A DNA stretch of 64,000 nucleotides from Sordaria brevicollis (Eukaryota; Ascomycota; Sordariomycetes; Sordariales; Sordariaceae), in the NCBI GenBank assembly GCA_033439795.1, contig JAUTDP010000008.1, positions 1,612,001 to 1,676,000 on the forward strand. Direction: 5' to 3'. Positions 47,854 through 62,400 of this stretch are shown here, piece by piece. Both the position numbers and the translations under genes were made by a program. The first letter of the stretch is position 1, and every line of letters starts with the position of its first letter. The notes under the pieces were generated by a model that was given only the letters and a program-made list of their open reading frames with translations, was not told where the DNA came from and made no database searches.

Positions 47854-50800
47854 ATGACACAGTACAGCCTTGCGAAGCAGGCCGCCCTGTTGAAATGGAT
47901 CAACACGTTCAAGACATCGCGCCGGGCGGCCACCCTTAAGGACCTCCAAGATGGTCTTATGCTGGGAGACATCCTCGAAGATATGACCTCCGGGGACTTT
48001 TCCAGCTCAAGCCTCATACGGACTCCTTCGTCACCCGAAGACAACAAGGCCAATCTTGAAACCGTTTCTCGCGGCCTTGCTGCCTTTATGCGCAACGACG
48101 TCCCGCAGTACGCTCCTCCGCCATCGAAACTCCGCGCTATTCTAGAAACACCCGACGACAATGCGATTTGCGAGTTTCTCTCGTACTTCGTCATCACCAT
48201 CTGCTTGGGCTCTACCAACAAGGCCTACGTCCCGGCTATCCTCAAGCTCGACAGTGTAACACAAAAGGAAATCGCAAGTACTGTTGAACTGTTCCAAAAG
48301 CAGAAACAGAACGATGCGGACGCGAAGCTGCAAGAGCCAAAGGAGGTGGATCGACATGATGCTGTCGACCTCGACATTGTCAGGGACCCGGCGCTTATGG
48401 AGGAAGAGCTGAGGCAAACAAAGCACGCATACGATTTCATAAAGAAGCAAAATGCTGAGCTACAAGCACGGGTGGACAAGCTCCTCGATACGCGGCAGGC
48501 TCTCCTCAACGACCTTAATGGGGCGCAAGCTGAGCTGAATGCCATGAAGAGACACAGGGGCGCCGATGCTGGTGCGGCCATCAAGGACCTGCGAGATGAG
48601 ATCAAGGACAAAATGGCCATAATTGACGACTTGGAGGCCCAACTTGTCAAGGAAACGGCGCACATCACCAAACTCGAGAAGGACAACGCCGCTCTAAAAG
48701 CAAGGGCTGACCGGGTTAAGGACCTGGAGGACAAGCTCACAGAGTTGGAGCACGAGAACAAGCAGCAACAACAGCAGATCAAGGGCCTGGAAAACTACAA
48801 GAAGAAGGCCCAGGATCTCACATTCATCCAGCAACGAAACAGGACACTGGAAGAGCAAATCGTACAGATGGAACAGGACTTGAAGGACTACGAGAACTTC
48901 AAGGCGCAAAACAGGAAGCTACAAAAGGAGATCGAAGAGAAGGTCAAGGTGTTGGCGAACAACGAACAGGAGATCGTCTATACCCTCCAGTCCAGGAATG
49001 TCCTGCAAGAGACGAACGAGGAGCTCCAACGAAGAGTCGAGTACCTTGAATCAAAACACCAGGCTGATGAAAATATGATCAAGGAGCTCCAGGAGCAGCT
49101 CCAGATGGGTGGTGTCATCAACGAGACCTCTGGTTCACAAAGCCCTGTTACCAATGGTGGCTTTAACCTCGAGCATGAGCTTGAAACAGAACCGGCTGTG
49201 CGTCTGGAACTCCAGCGCCTCAAGGCAGAGAATAATGTCTTGCGCAGCAATATGACCGTTGCGTCTGAGAACGAGCGCCTCAGGAGCGAACTGGAGTCGG
49301 CGAATAAGAAGGTAGACTTGTATCGCGGCAAGTGCACCGAGGCTATGGAGAAGCATGCCGTTGCCCAGGAGCAACTCAATGCTATCATGAACAACACAGC
49401 GGGAGAAAGGTTAGTTTGCGAACCAAAATCGTCAAAGCTACAAGACTGGAAATCACTAACTTATGGATACCCTAGCAATCCCGCATTTATCAATCTGCGC
49501 AAACAATTCCTTGACACCTCGGGTGACGTCGAGAAGCTCACAAAGAGGGTCCAGGAGCTTGAGGCTGATGTTGCAGATAAGGACCGTGAATTGATCGCTG
49601 TCAAGACAGATCGTGAGTCCTGGTGTAATTATGTGCTAACGTTGCAAAGGCAGAACTTACTGACAATCTTCATATAGTGTCCGTCATTGGAGAGGAGCAG
49701 ACAACTGCGCTCGCAGCACTCAAGGCTTCTGACGAGCTAATAGCCGAGTCGCTACAGAAAGAACTTGAAGCGACACGCAGGCAGCTCAGAGAGAAGGTCC
49801 TTGAAATGGACGAGTTGAGAGTGCAGCTCATGGAAGCACTGGTCTCCAAGGACAAGCTCCGCAAGCAACTGGATGAGGCTATTGCGAGCGGCGGAGATCC
49901 GAACAAGTCCAGAAAGGAGGACATCGAGAAAATGGAGAAGCTGAAGGCCGCGCTCAGGCAAAAGATCGAGGTGAGCAACGACCCTTCTCCAACCCCTCCT
50001 TATCTGGCCTCGGGGGTCAATATTCCCCTTTTGGCAGCCCCCTCGCCTACTGCATCTGAGTCTAGTTTTGAGGAAGATGGTGAATGGGTCATCGTTCCCA
50101 TGTCATCACCATCAGAGACCTCGTGGCTAAGTGGCCTTGAGAAGACCAGCGCTTGCCTGTCAAGCATTCTCAAGCGGTTGAAGACTGAGATACCCACTCT
50201 TGGTGACTGGTGACCACGCACTTGTCATGGTGTTCACCTGTCACCCGGTTTCTTACCCCCAACAAACTCTCATCTCTTCTCCCACCTCACTTTTTCTGCT
50301 TTCCAGCTTGTATCCACGATTACTTTACCTGCCCACAGACTGATATCCCAGCTGTCGAAGCCGACAAACCTATCCTCACCAAACAGCGTTTTAGCCATGT
50401 TGTATATGCACCTCTCACAAAATGCTAATGCTACTACTACTCGCCTATAGCAACTCGACAAGGCTGAACAGGAGAAGTACGATCTCCAAAGGCGGATCAA
50501 GCTTGTTGAGAGCGGCGGTGCCTACGCGGCCCAAAAGGTACGTCCATTTGTTGCTTTCCATCCACCTGGACGATGAACTTCAAGATTGTAATGCGATTTT
50601 TTTTGTATTTGTTGATGTTACCCCCTTATTCCTCCTTTATTGTCTTACTAACCGGAGAAAACTTTTTGGGCCAAACAGGCTGCAAGCGACCAAGTCATCA
50701 AGAACCTCCAGCGCGAGAATTCCATGATCACAACAGCTTGGTACGACATCACGAGCCGGTTGCAGAGCAACCACGTCATCCTCCAACGAAGGCACGACCA

Positions 50801-50959
50801 GCCCAAGAGCTGGTTGCACAAGCAAAGGCAGTTGGTAAACTGTAAGTAGCCATAACCTGACCCGAGACTCTCCAGTTTCCTGTCCGCGGGACAATGAAGA
50901 AAGACCAAAATCTGACCCACTACCCCTTTTGTTCTCCTATAGCCACGCCAAGGAGGTAG
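47854..50959 (+). CDS. HOK1: Hook-family dynein adaptor (HookA/HOK1)
   Basis: Cytoplasmic adaptor that links early endosomes to dynein-dynactin for long-distance hyphal transport. Six exons (47854-49409, 49476-49612, 49678-49970, 50451-50537, 50679-50841, 50943-50959) give 750 aa. The N-terminal Hook/CH-like domain (about 1-150) starts SLAKQAALLKWINTFKTS with LQDGLMLGDILEDM and NAICEFLSYFVITICLGS. Extended coiled coil covers about 180-690. The C-terminal cargo region reads TTAWYDITSRLQSNHVILQR, then KSWLHKQRQLVN, ending STPRR, a tail that matches what I recall of fungal Hook proteins. The last exon is only 17 nt. The first intron is 66 bp and in frame, so its retention would not break the protein. 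The fourth exon is preceded by an unusual 480-nt intron that stays open for 80 codons. Confidence 0.88.
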
Positions 50960-52100
50960 AACCTCGTCCTCTCGTAGCCTTGTCCTACCACCACAGTATC
51001 AGGGCCGCTTCGCCGCCGCTACCATATCAGCAAGATATCAACTTTGTATTCACAAGTCTAACTGATGCCGCGTCTTGCTGGACAGCGATCCTTTCGCTTA
51101 TTCGAGTATTGCTGTCACTGGTAGCGGTGGCTACTACCCTGAAGACGATCTATCGTTTCTCGGTATTACTACAACGAAAACATAACAACAACGACAGCCC
51201 GAAGCCAAGCTCGTCACCATTTTCGTTGCAACGGTTGATGACTACCACGGCGGCGGCCACGGCGTTCATCTCTGTCCTGATAACGGGTGTTGGGGTGATT
51301 GATTAGTAGTAAATATTTGGGTTTCAGAACCAGAAGAAGAAGATGATGATGAAAAAGAGTACCATCATTGAGAGAAAGAATGTCTTTGAATAGATACGGG
51401 AGTCCGGCTAGAAAAGGTAGAAGCATTGATACAACAGCAGAGCGGGCGGAATGATGAGGTGAATGTTTTTGTTTACTTACCCCTATATATACCTAGAATT
51501 AGAGAATGGACGAATGAGTATGACGGCAGACAGTAATTGCATACCACTCACTCACTTTACTTGGAGTGGTGCTGGAGTTTTCGCTTTGCCTTCCGAGTAA
51601 GCAACATCAATCAGATCACTATTAGCTTGAAGTCTTCAGTGTGTGTTTTTAATTTGTTTATTTTCCCTTTTTTTCCTATATCCATCCCAAATATCCGGTT
51701 ACAAGAAGAAGTTACATTCATTCGCTTTCCTTGTCTCTTTGCCTTCATGTCATGACGCCGTCGCTTTTCCCCATCATAACATCAAAGACACCCAATGTCC
51801 GTATTAAGATGGTGTGGTATATATGATAGCAACTCCAGCCAGTCACTTTGACTGGACTTCCTCCCACAAGAGCTCGAATCGAAGAAGCGGAGCCCGTGGC
51901 CTCTGTACGCGGCACGAGGCCAACTCAAGCTCCCTTCCGCATCCGCTCACTTTGGTGAGTTGGTTGAATCGGTATGCTGTATCTTTTTTGCAGCATTTCC
52001 GGCCATCACCAAAAGGAAGCTTCGGCCCCGCTCTCCTTCCGCCCTGCTCATTTCCTTCTTCGCCAAGTTGAACGTAAAAACACTCCATTTTCGAAGTTGT
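50960..52100. other. Convergent intergenic region
   Basis: About 1.1 kb between the 3' ends of the Hook and adenylate kinase genes. An open frame at 50929-51306 overlaps the last Hook exon in another frame and is Ser/Thr-rich with one hydrophobic stretch; not called. Confidence 0.5.
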
Positions 52101-54635
<2,535 letters not shown>

Positions 54636-55592
54636 TCAAGCTGCGCCGGCCCTAACACTCCCTGGGTTACTGTCGTCTTCCCCGTCTGCCCAAATATCCT
54701 TACTCTCCTGTTCAACCGCGCGCATGGCTACAGCCACATCCTCCAGCTTGGCGACAACATCAAGCACGCCCTGGTTGACTCTCGAAAAGTAGTGATCATT
54801 GGCCTCACGTCTCTTCCTCGCAAGTAGAATATCAGCATCAGTCTCCTGCTCGAGCTTTGCGCCGAGCTTCTCAGGTCCTCCTGCACTGTTGGGCCGTGTG
54901 CTTCCGGCACCACCGGTGCTCTTTGGTCCTCCGCCCTCCGTGCCTCCAATCGTACCACCCGCCTCAGACTTCCCGCCCAGGCCACCATACTCCGTCCCGG
55001 CAGCCGATGACTTGGTCTTTCCTAGCCCGGCTCCTACAACGCTTGCAGCACCTCCGTTGTTATTCTGTGTCTCAACAGCATCATCCGCTTCACTCCTCGC
55101 CCAAGCCTGCGCCAAGGCAATCTGCGCCTGTCGGAGCTCCGCAAGCTTCTGCTCGTGATCCGGCCCAAACACCCTCGTGCCTCCGCTAGCTGACAGCTCG
55201 ACCTCCTCCAACGTGGCCTGCATCTCGGCCCAGAGCGCATCCGTCCTATCGGTGGTGCGCGTAGACTCGCCTCGAGGCAGCTGCAACGGGATGGAGAGGT
55301 TGAGGGCTGTTGCGGGATTCGGAGTGGTAGAACCGGTCGCGGTTGTTGCTGCATTTGCGGCAGCGGCAGCGGCAACACTTGATCGTCGGGTGTCGTTCAC
55401 GGCCGGTGAAGGTAGTAGAGATGCGCCACCGCGGCCAGGTCCGAGAGAGGAGGACGGTCCAGGTCCCGACTGGTGGCCTGCGCCGGGGCCGGTCGTTGCA
55501 GAGAGTGAGGCATGGGAGGCCGATGGTGAAGGAGGAAGAAAAAGCGATGGCGGCTCGCGCGCCTTGGACTTTACCTTGGCGAGTTGGGACAT
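54636..55592 (-). CDS. Uncharacterised fungal protein, Ser/Gly-rich with C-terminal helix (possible DUF5315)
   Basis: Intronless 318-aa protein starting MSQLAKVKSKAREPPSLFLP. The first ATG is taken at 55592; the upstream in-frame part has no ATG. The first 110 residues are Ser/Pro/Ala-rich with an Ala run. Two blocks look conserved: DALWAEMQATLEEVELSA with GPDHEQKLAELRQAQIALAQ (about 115-165), and DILLARKRREANDHYFSRVN with VAKLEDVAVAMRAVEQESKD (about 255-305), separated by a Gly/Thr/Ser-rich linker. The pattern fits a small fungal family I tentatively recall as DUF5315. No enzymatic motif, signal peptide or membrane segment. It probably works through helix-helix contacts. It shares a 514-bp divergent promoter with the ribosomal protein gene. 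Confidence 0.72.
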   Translation of the reverse strand: MSQLAKVKSKAREPPSLFLPPSPSASHASLSATTGPGAGHQSGPGPSSSLGPGRGGASLLPSPAVNDTRRSSVAAAAAANAATTATGSTTPNPATALNLSIPLQLPRGESTRTTDRTDALWAEMQATLEEVELSASGGTRVFGPDHEQKLAELRQAQIALAQAWARSEADDAVETQNNNGGAASVVGAGLGKTKSSAAGTEYGGLGGKSEAGGTIGGTEGGGPKSTGGAGSTRPNSAGGPEKLGAKLEQETDADILLARKRREANDHYFSRVNQGVLDVVAKLEDVAVAMRAVEQESKDIWADGEDDSNPGSVRAGAA

Positions 55593-56106
55593 GGCTACAT
55601 TTTCCAGTGAGAGTTTCTTGAATGCTTCGCTCTCAGGTTTGGTTGTGAAGGTGAACTGGATGAACAGTGACAGTGCGACACGGTCGCGTTGGTTGGTTGA
55701 GCTTGGGGAACCTTGACGGTACAAGCATGAAGTCACTAAGGTGCGGGCTTATCAAAGGGGCTTATCAGTAGCGCCTCTCATTCGCCAACTGCATTCAAAA
55801 TGCTCCACCTGTCGAACAATCAACGACAGTTGCCTGAGGCGAATGACCCCACTTTGCCGCCACCCAATCGCACGCAGTCCTAGGGTTTTCTCGCCCTACT
55901 ACGGAAAAACCAAAAAATTCCCAGCAACCGTGACCTTGACCCTTCGGATTACGAACTGTACCCAGAGTCCGTGATCACGTCTCTAAGTCGGTACGTGCCT
56001 CCCTGCTGCCCCCCGCCCTTTCACCACGTCGAGATATTTCGATTTTCGACTCCTCCTCCTTTGAAACTGTCCACCCGAAAACTGACATTTTCAACCAAAA
56101 GCCAAT
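55593..56106. promoter_or_regulatory. Divergent promoter of the coiled-coil gene and RPS23, with telobox-like element
   Basis: 514 bp between two head-to-head starts. TAGGGTTTT at 55881-55889 (reverse AAAACCCTA) resembles the telobox/Tbf1-type element found in many ribosomal protein promoters, about 220 bp before the RPS23 ATG. A second CCCTA lies just downstream. Confidence 0.4.
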
Positions 56107-56956
<850 letters not shown>

Positions 56957-57298
56957 GCGTATCGTTGCTTCGAGCAGGCAAACGGGCACGGTTCATTATG
57001 CGGAGTCGACGAGGCTTTTTTACAACGGCATTTTGGTTTTGGGTTTAAGGGATACCTAAGCTCTCACGGTAGTAATGATCCAACAGAAAGCAGGTCATTA
57101 ATTACCAAAAGAAATCGTGCTTTCCCCAAAAGCTCCTTCCATCTCTCTATTTTCCATTGGCCTTTTTCGGTGTTTTGGAGATCTGCTCAAGGGACTGCTG
57201 TTTATGTCTAATAGTATGACAAACACATGGTGTTATGGTACATGAAATTACAAGAATGATATCCCAACACAAAAGAACACGAGAGACGTTACCATCTT
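56957..57298. other. Convergent intergenic region
   Basis: 342 bp between the 3' ends of RPS23 and COQ2. Nothing recognised. Confidence 0.5.
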
Positions 57299-58567
57299 TC
57301 AGGCCGACGGCTCCAGTTCTTCCGGCTTCTTCTGCTCCTCCTGCCCATAGTACTTGAGCAGATAATCAGTCGCCAACCCCAAACTGATGACGCCACCAGT
57401 GATCCAGCAGCCGTTAACAAACCACCACCAACAATCCTTCACACTCTTCAAGTTAACCTTCTTAATCATATACCCCAACGTCAACGCCGCACCACCACAG
57501 CTTCCGATGAAAAACGCCGGGCCAGCACCCACCGCCGCTCCTGCGCCCGCCAACAACGCGATCTGCGCCACCGCCAACCCACTCAACACCTGCTTCGTCT
57601 CCTTGTCATGCTTGAGCGCAATGCTCTTGATGCCCGCCTTGGCATCATCCTTGATATCCATATGCGCATAAATCATATCGTACAACACCGTCCAAGCGAT
57701 GTTGCTCGTGTACAAACAACCCGCCGCCGTCAACGCCGCGCTATTCGCAAGCAAATCCACCCCCAAAGCTGGGAATCCCATGATGGCTCCCCAGGAGAAC
57801 GTCAAGCCCAGAACAAATTGCGGGTAGTAAGTCACCCGCTTTGCTAAAGGGTAGCACGCCACGAAGAGGAGACTGGGGGTGGCGTACCAGAAGCATTCGA
57901 AGGGGAACTGAAGCAAAACTGCGAGGCCGGCTAGAAGTTGGGAGCCGGTGAAGACGAGACCCTGGAAGGGCGTGATGGCGCGACGGGCAATGGGACGCAG
58001 GCGGGTGCGGGTTACGTGAGGGTCTAGGTTGCGGTCCCAGAGGTCGTTGATGGCGCAGCCGGCGCCGCGCATGATGATTGCTCCTGAAAAGAACAACAGG
58101 GATGTGCCGATGACAGAAGTAGGGGAGGCCATGGCGGGGCCGGCGAGGGGGGCCGCCAGCAAAGTGCTGAAGAGGCAGGGGAAGAAGAGGTAGTAGGATC
58201 CGGTCGGCTTGTCGAGCCGGGCTAGTTCGGCGTAGGGAACCCACGAGGCAGGGAGCTTGGAGAGGAAGCCGGTTGTTGGGGGGACGTAGGCTGGGAGGGG
58301 AGGGTCGGAGGCGCCTGGGGCAGTGGTGGGGAGAACGGCGCTGGTTGGGGTTGTTGGGATTTCTGGTTGGGAGAGGAGGGATTTGGTGGTATGGTAGGAC
58401 TTCTCAAGTGAGAGAAGCCGTGGCTTTGAGAGAGCCTTGGACTGGTGAGAGGGACGGTCGAGACATGATGGTGGTGATGAGTAGGCCGGCTTGGTGAGAA
58501 ACCGAGTGATGGTGTGAGAGAAAGTTCGTCGGGATGCAAGCCCGGTCAGAAGACGGTGTGAGGACAT
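57299..58567 (-). CDS. COQ2: 4-hydroxybenzoate polyprenyltransferase, mitochondrial (COQ2)
   Basis: Inner-membrane UbiA-family enzyme that attaches the polyprenyl tail to 4-hydroxybenzoate, an early membrane step of ubiquinone synthesis. Intronless, 422 aa. Residues 1-60 are rich in Ser, Arg and Lys with almost no acidic residues (one Asp and one Glu): a mitochondrial presequence (HRLLTGLASRRTFSHTITRF). The first Asp-rich motif is NDLWDRNLD at 174-182; the second is DIKDDAKAG at about 304-312. Both chelate Mg-diphosphate in this family. LDKPTGSYYLFFPCLFSTL and several further hydrophobic helices make up the usual multi-spanning fold. A charged tail (EEQKKPEELEPSA) ends the protein. Divergent from the JmjC gene. 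Confidence 0.96.
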   Translation of the reverse strand: MSSHRLLTGLASRRTFSHTITRFLTKPAYSSPPSCLDRPSHQSKALSKPRLLSLEKSYHTTKSLLSQPEIPTTPTSAVLPTTAPGASDPPLPAYVPPTTGFLSKLPASWVPYAELARLDKPTGSYYLFFPCLFSTLLAAPLAGPAMASPTSVIGTSLLFFSGAIIMRGAGCAINDLWDRNLDPHVTRTRLRPIARRAITPFQGLVFTGSQLLAGLAVLLQFPFECFWYATPSLLFVACYPLAKRVTYYPQFVLGLTFSWGAIMGFPALGVDLLANSAALTAAGCLYTSNIAWTVLYDMIYAHMDIKDDAKAGIKSIALKHDKETKQVLSGLAVAQIALLAGAGAAVGAGPAFFIGSCGGAALTLGYMIKKVNLKSVKDCWWWFVNGCWITGGVISLGLATDYLLKYYGQEEQKKPEELEPSA

Positions 58568-59478
58568 GATGGGTGATGTCCTCGTTGCCAGCCGTCGTGA
58601 GATCTGTGAGAGTGAGGCTGTCTGTGATGTGTATAAGTGTTAGTGAGAGCTAGTGGATATCGTGTAAGTGAGCTACTTCACATGTTTTCAACTGGCAGAG
58701 ATGCCGAAGATACCGTGGTAGTTGAGTCACAAAAAATAGAATGAAGTCTTTCAAAAATTCACCTTATGTCCCAATCCCTACCCAGCCAGACCAATGTGCC
58801 TTTGGCTCCCAAACCCAGAAATAACAAGACGGGACGAGCTGTTCCGTTCAACTTTGATCGTCTTCGTGAACTTTTGTTGTTCACAGCCTTCTGATCTGCA
58901 CCCAAAAATCATGCGCCACAATTGGCTCTTCTCCATCTGATTTGAGGTGCCGGCACCAGCCACAGATCTATTCTCCACAGTGATTGGTTCATGGATAAAA
59001 TAAAGCTGACTGGCCCCGCAGCGGTTCAGCCTCCCGCATTCGCGCTTCTTCTGCTCCCGTCCCTGCAGGGATTATTACCAATTGACCTTGTCGACTTTTG
59101 CCGCGTCGGACAGTGAACCGTTGTCTCCCACTTCCCGTCGTTCGGCACGGGGGCGATTTCATAGCACCAAACACCAGACTGAAGGCGACCGCGCAATTCA
59201 CACGACAGTGCACGCTGTTCTTCTGCTGGCATTCATCAACACCGCCAACTCAGGCGTCTCCAACTTGCACTTTCTTAATCTCGGATTGAGCATCATGTAG
59301 CTTGAATTCTCTGGTGCGCCCATCATCTACAACGACATCGATCGACCTCTAGTCTATCGCGTAATCATCACGTCCTCCGCACGAACCTCCAGCTCTTCAA
59401 CCGACCCACCACTAGAGAATAGTACTACAACATCGTCGCATCACAACACCCGACACAACACCAAACCAAACCACCAAG
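58568..59478. other. Divergent promoter region COQ2 / JmjC gene
   Basis: About 0.9 kb of 5' sequence for both genes. The right part has a CA/CT-rich leader. No gene, RNA or repeat recognised. Confidence 0.5.
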
Positions 59479-62400
59479 ATGCCGGCCGCATCTCATCCCC
59501 AGGCCAAATTTGACCCGATTCCGCCGGATCTCGATCTTCATGCCTTGGTTGAGAAAACGCCAAACTTCCATTGGGTCCTCCGTGTCTCGGCAGCTCAGAT
59601 TCGCAACATCGGTCCTCAAGAGTTCGAACGACTCGTCTACCTACACGTTATCCGCGGCGGCAAACCGTTGGTCATCGAGAAATGGAACGACCGACTGCCC
59701 AAGACGCTGTTCAGCGCAGAATGGCTCGAAGATACCTATAACAAGAAACGTGAGTGCCAAGCTGCCATGCTTGCAACACCTCCGCTTTTTGCTAACCATC
59801 TTGGCTTTCACAGAGGAAAATGTTCGCGACATCGTTGCCCAGACCGATATCCCCATGACCATGGGTCATTACCTGCGATCGATGAAACAGTTGACCAATC
59901 AGTGGACACCGAACAACTTCCGCGATGAGCGTCGCCAACGTCTCTACCTCAAGGATATCGACTGCCCACCCGAGTGGCACGAGCGCCTCCAGAAAATCAT
60001 CCCGACCAACTTGTTTTACATGAACGACAACCTCGACAGAAAGGCTTCGAGGCCGCGTTACGATGATTTCGACTATGTGGAGGAAAAGTCATGCGCCCCA
60101 GCCGGTGATCTTATGAGCAGTCTCCCCGAAGAGATGCGCGCCCAGAATCTGATGTGCTACGTCGGCCATGAAGGCACATACACCCCGGCCCATCGCGAAA
60201 TGTGCGCCAGTTTGGGTCAAAACATCATGGTGGACGCATCTGGAGATGAGAATGGAGAGAAGCCAGGCAGCTCGATCTGGTTCATGACAGAAACCAAGGA
60301 CCGCGAGGTTGTCAGAGAATATTTCCTCTCCATCCTAGGACATGACATCGAAATTGAGAAGCACTTTGCTCAGATCAACGCTTGGAAGAAGGCCAACTTC
60401 CCCGTCTACATTGTGGAACAGAAGGTCGGCGACTTCGTTCTGGTTCCTCCTCTGGCTCCTCATCAAGTCTGGAATCGCGGCACACGCACCATCAAGGTTG
60501 CGTGGAACAGGACCACGGCTGAAACCCTCGAGATGGCATTGCACGAAGCTCTTCCCAAGGCGAGACTGGTCTGCCGTGACGAACAGTACAAGAACAAGGC
60601 TATCATCTACTTCACATTACAAAAGTACTACAACCAGATGATTGAGATGGAGCAGAACGCCGACATTGGACTGCTCGGTTTTGGTCAGGATTTGATGAAG
60701 AACTCCTTCCGTATGACACAGATCGCCAAAGACTTCAAGGCCCTCTTCCGCTTGTTCACCGAAATTCTGGTGGATGAGATGTTTGCAACCAAGGAGAAGG
60801 AGATCGAGTATGTTGAGTTCGACTCTTGCATTACCTGCTCGTACTGCAGAGCCAACATCTTCAACCGCTTCCTCACGTGCAAGCACTGCGTTCGCACCCT
60901 GGTTACTGGAGACGAAGATACCTACGATATCTGCATGGAATGCTACGCCATGGGCCGTTCGTGCCTCTGCGTTTCTAACCTCACCTGGTGCGAGCAGTGG
61001 AAGTGGTCCGACTTGGTCGATCGTTATGAAGAGTGGCGAGCTCTGATCATCAAGAATGATGGCTATGTTGACTACGATACGTCTCCCTTGCCTCTGGAGT
61101 TGGCCAGGAAGAAGACTGGCAAAAAGTCTGTAGCACAGATTTGCCAGGAACAGCTTCGGAGAAGACCATGGAAGGATATCAGCAAACTCGATAAGCCCGA
61201 AGCAGAACCCGAACACTCCGAGCCAGAAGTCGATGAAAATGGCAAGCCTAAGAAGAAGCCCCGTCGTAAGAAGAAGAAGGGCGACGTTTACCGCTGCCAT
61301 GTGTGCCAGCACAAAGACTACACCTACAAGCTCGCATTCTGCTCGAACCCAGGGTGTGCCGAAGCCTATTGCTATGGCGTCCTCTATCGAGCGTTCGATC
61401 TTATGCCCCAGGAAGTTCTCCAAAATGAGAGATGGGAGTGCCCCAGGTGCCTTAAGATCTGCAACTGCGGTGCCTGCCGCAGGCTCAAAAACGGAAACGT
61501 TCCATATCAGCCAAAGAACACGCTGCTTGGGCATGATACTCGCCCTATCGCCGACGATCGTAGTGTGGAAACACTTGTCGATTTCAAGGTGCACAATCTC
61601 CAGTGGCTCAAGACCTTTGGCGAAGATGGCCGTAGCGTCCAGAGCAAGAGATTGCAGAAGCTGCAGCAACAGGCTGAAGCCGAGAAGGCCAAGAACGCAG
61701 ACCACATCGACGTTCCCGCCCTCCAGAACGGCGAGCAGGCAGCAGGAGCTGAAAACCCCGATGAAGTTTTGCAGCAGTCCATTGCCAAGGAGTTAGGTGA
61801 GGGCCAGGAGAGGCCGGATGTCGAAATGACTGGCACATCTGACGATCAGGCCCGCGCCGCCCCATCAGCAGGTCCTGCCGAGGTTGCAGACATGTCTATC
61901 GCTCCAGAGGATGCGGATCAGTCCGCCTACCCCGATCCGTCTATGTTCGGTCAGGAACGTATGCTTGGTATGGGCTACTACCAGCAGGATGATGATAGTC
62001 CGGACAAGATTTTGTTCGACCCTTATCAGAGACCTACGGCCGAAGAGCTTGTTGTTGATGAAGAGCCGGAGTTGATGTCCGAGTATTTGAAGAAGCAGCT
62101 TCGTCTGGCCAAGCGTAGGGCTCGCCACGCCGAAGATGACGATCCTGATTTCGCGGCACCGAGGTCTCACCACCGGAAGAAGCCCAAGCTTGACAAGCAA
62201 GCCAACCCTCCACCTACCCGGGATGGTCAGGGAGATGCTCTTGAGAACATGGACCCGGCGCTCTTTGATCAGACGATGACGGATGTTGGCGGTGATGTAA
62301 GAGCTGAGTCTGCTCAGGCTGGTGCTTCACAACCTGCCGACGGCCAACCTGCGGAGGGTGAGGCAGCGGGCGAGGAGTCTCGCGGCGGGCAGCGCCTGTA

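Noticed and set aside
50929..51306. 125-codon plus-strand open frame after the Hook gene
   Set aside because: Overlaps the last Hook exon in another frame and has only a weak hydrophobic stretch.
60617..61705. 362-codon minus-strand open frame
   Set aside because: Antisense to the JmjC gene, whose frame has clear domains.
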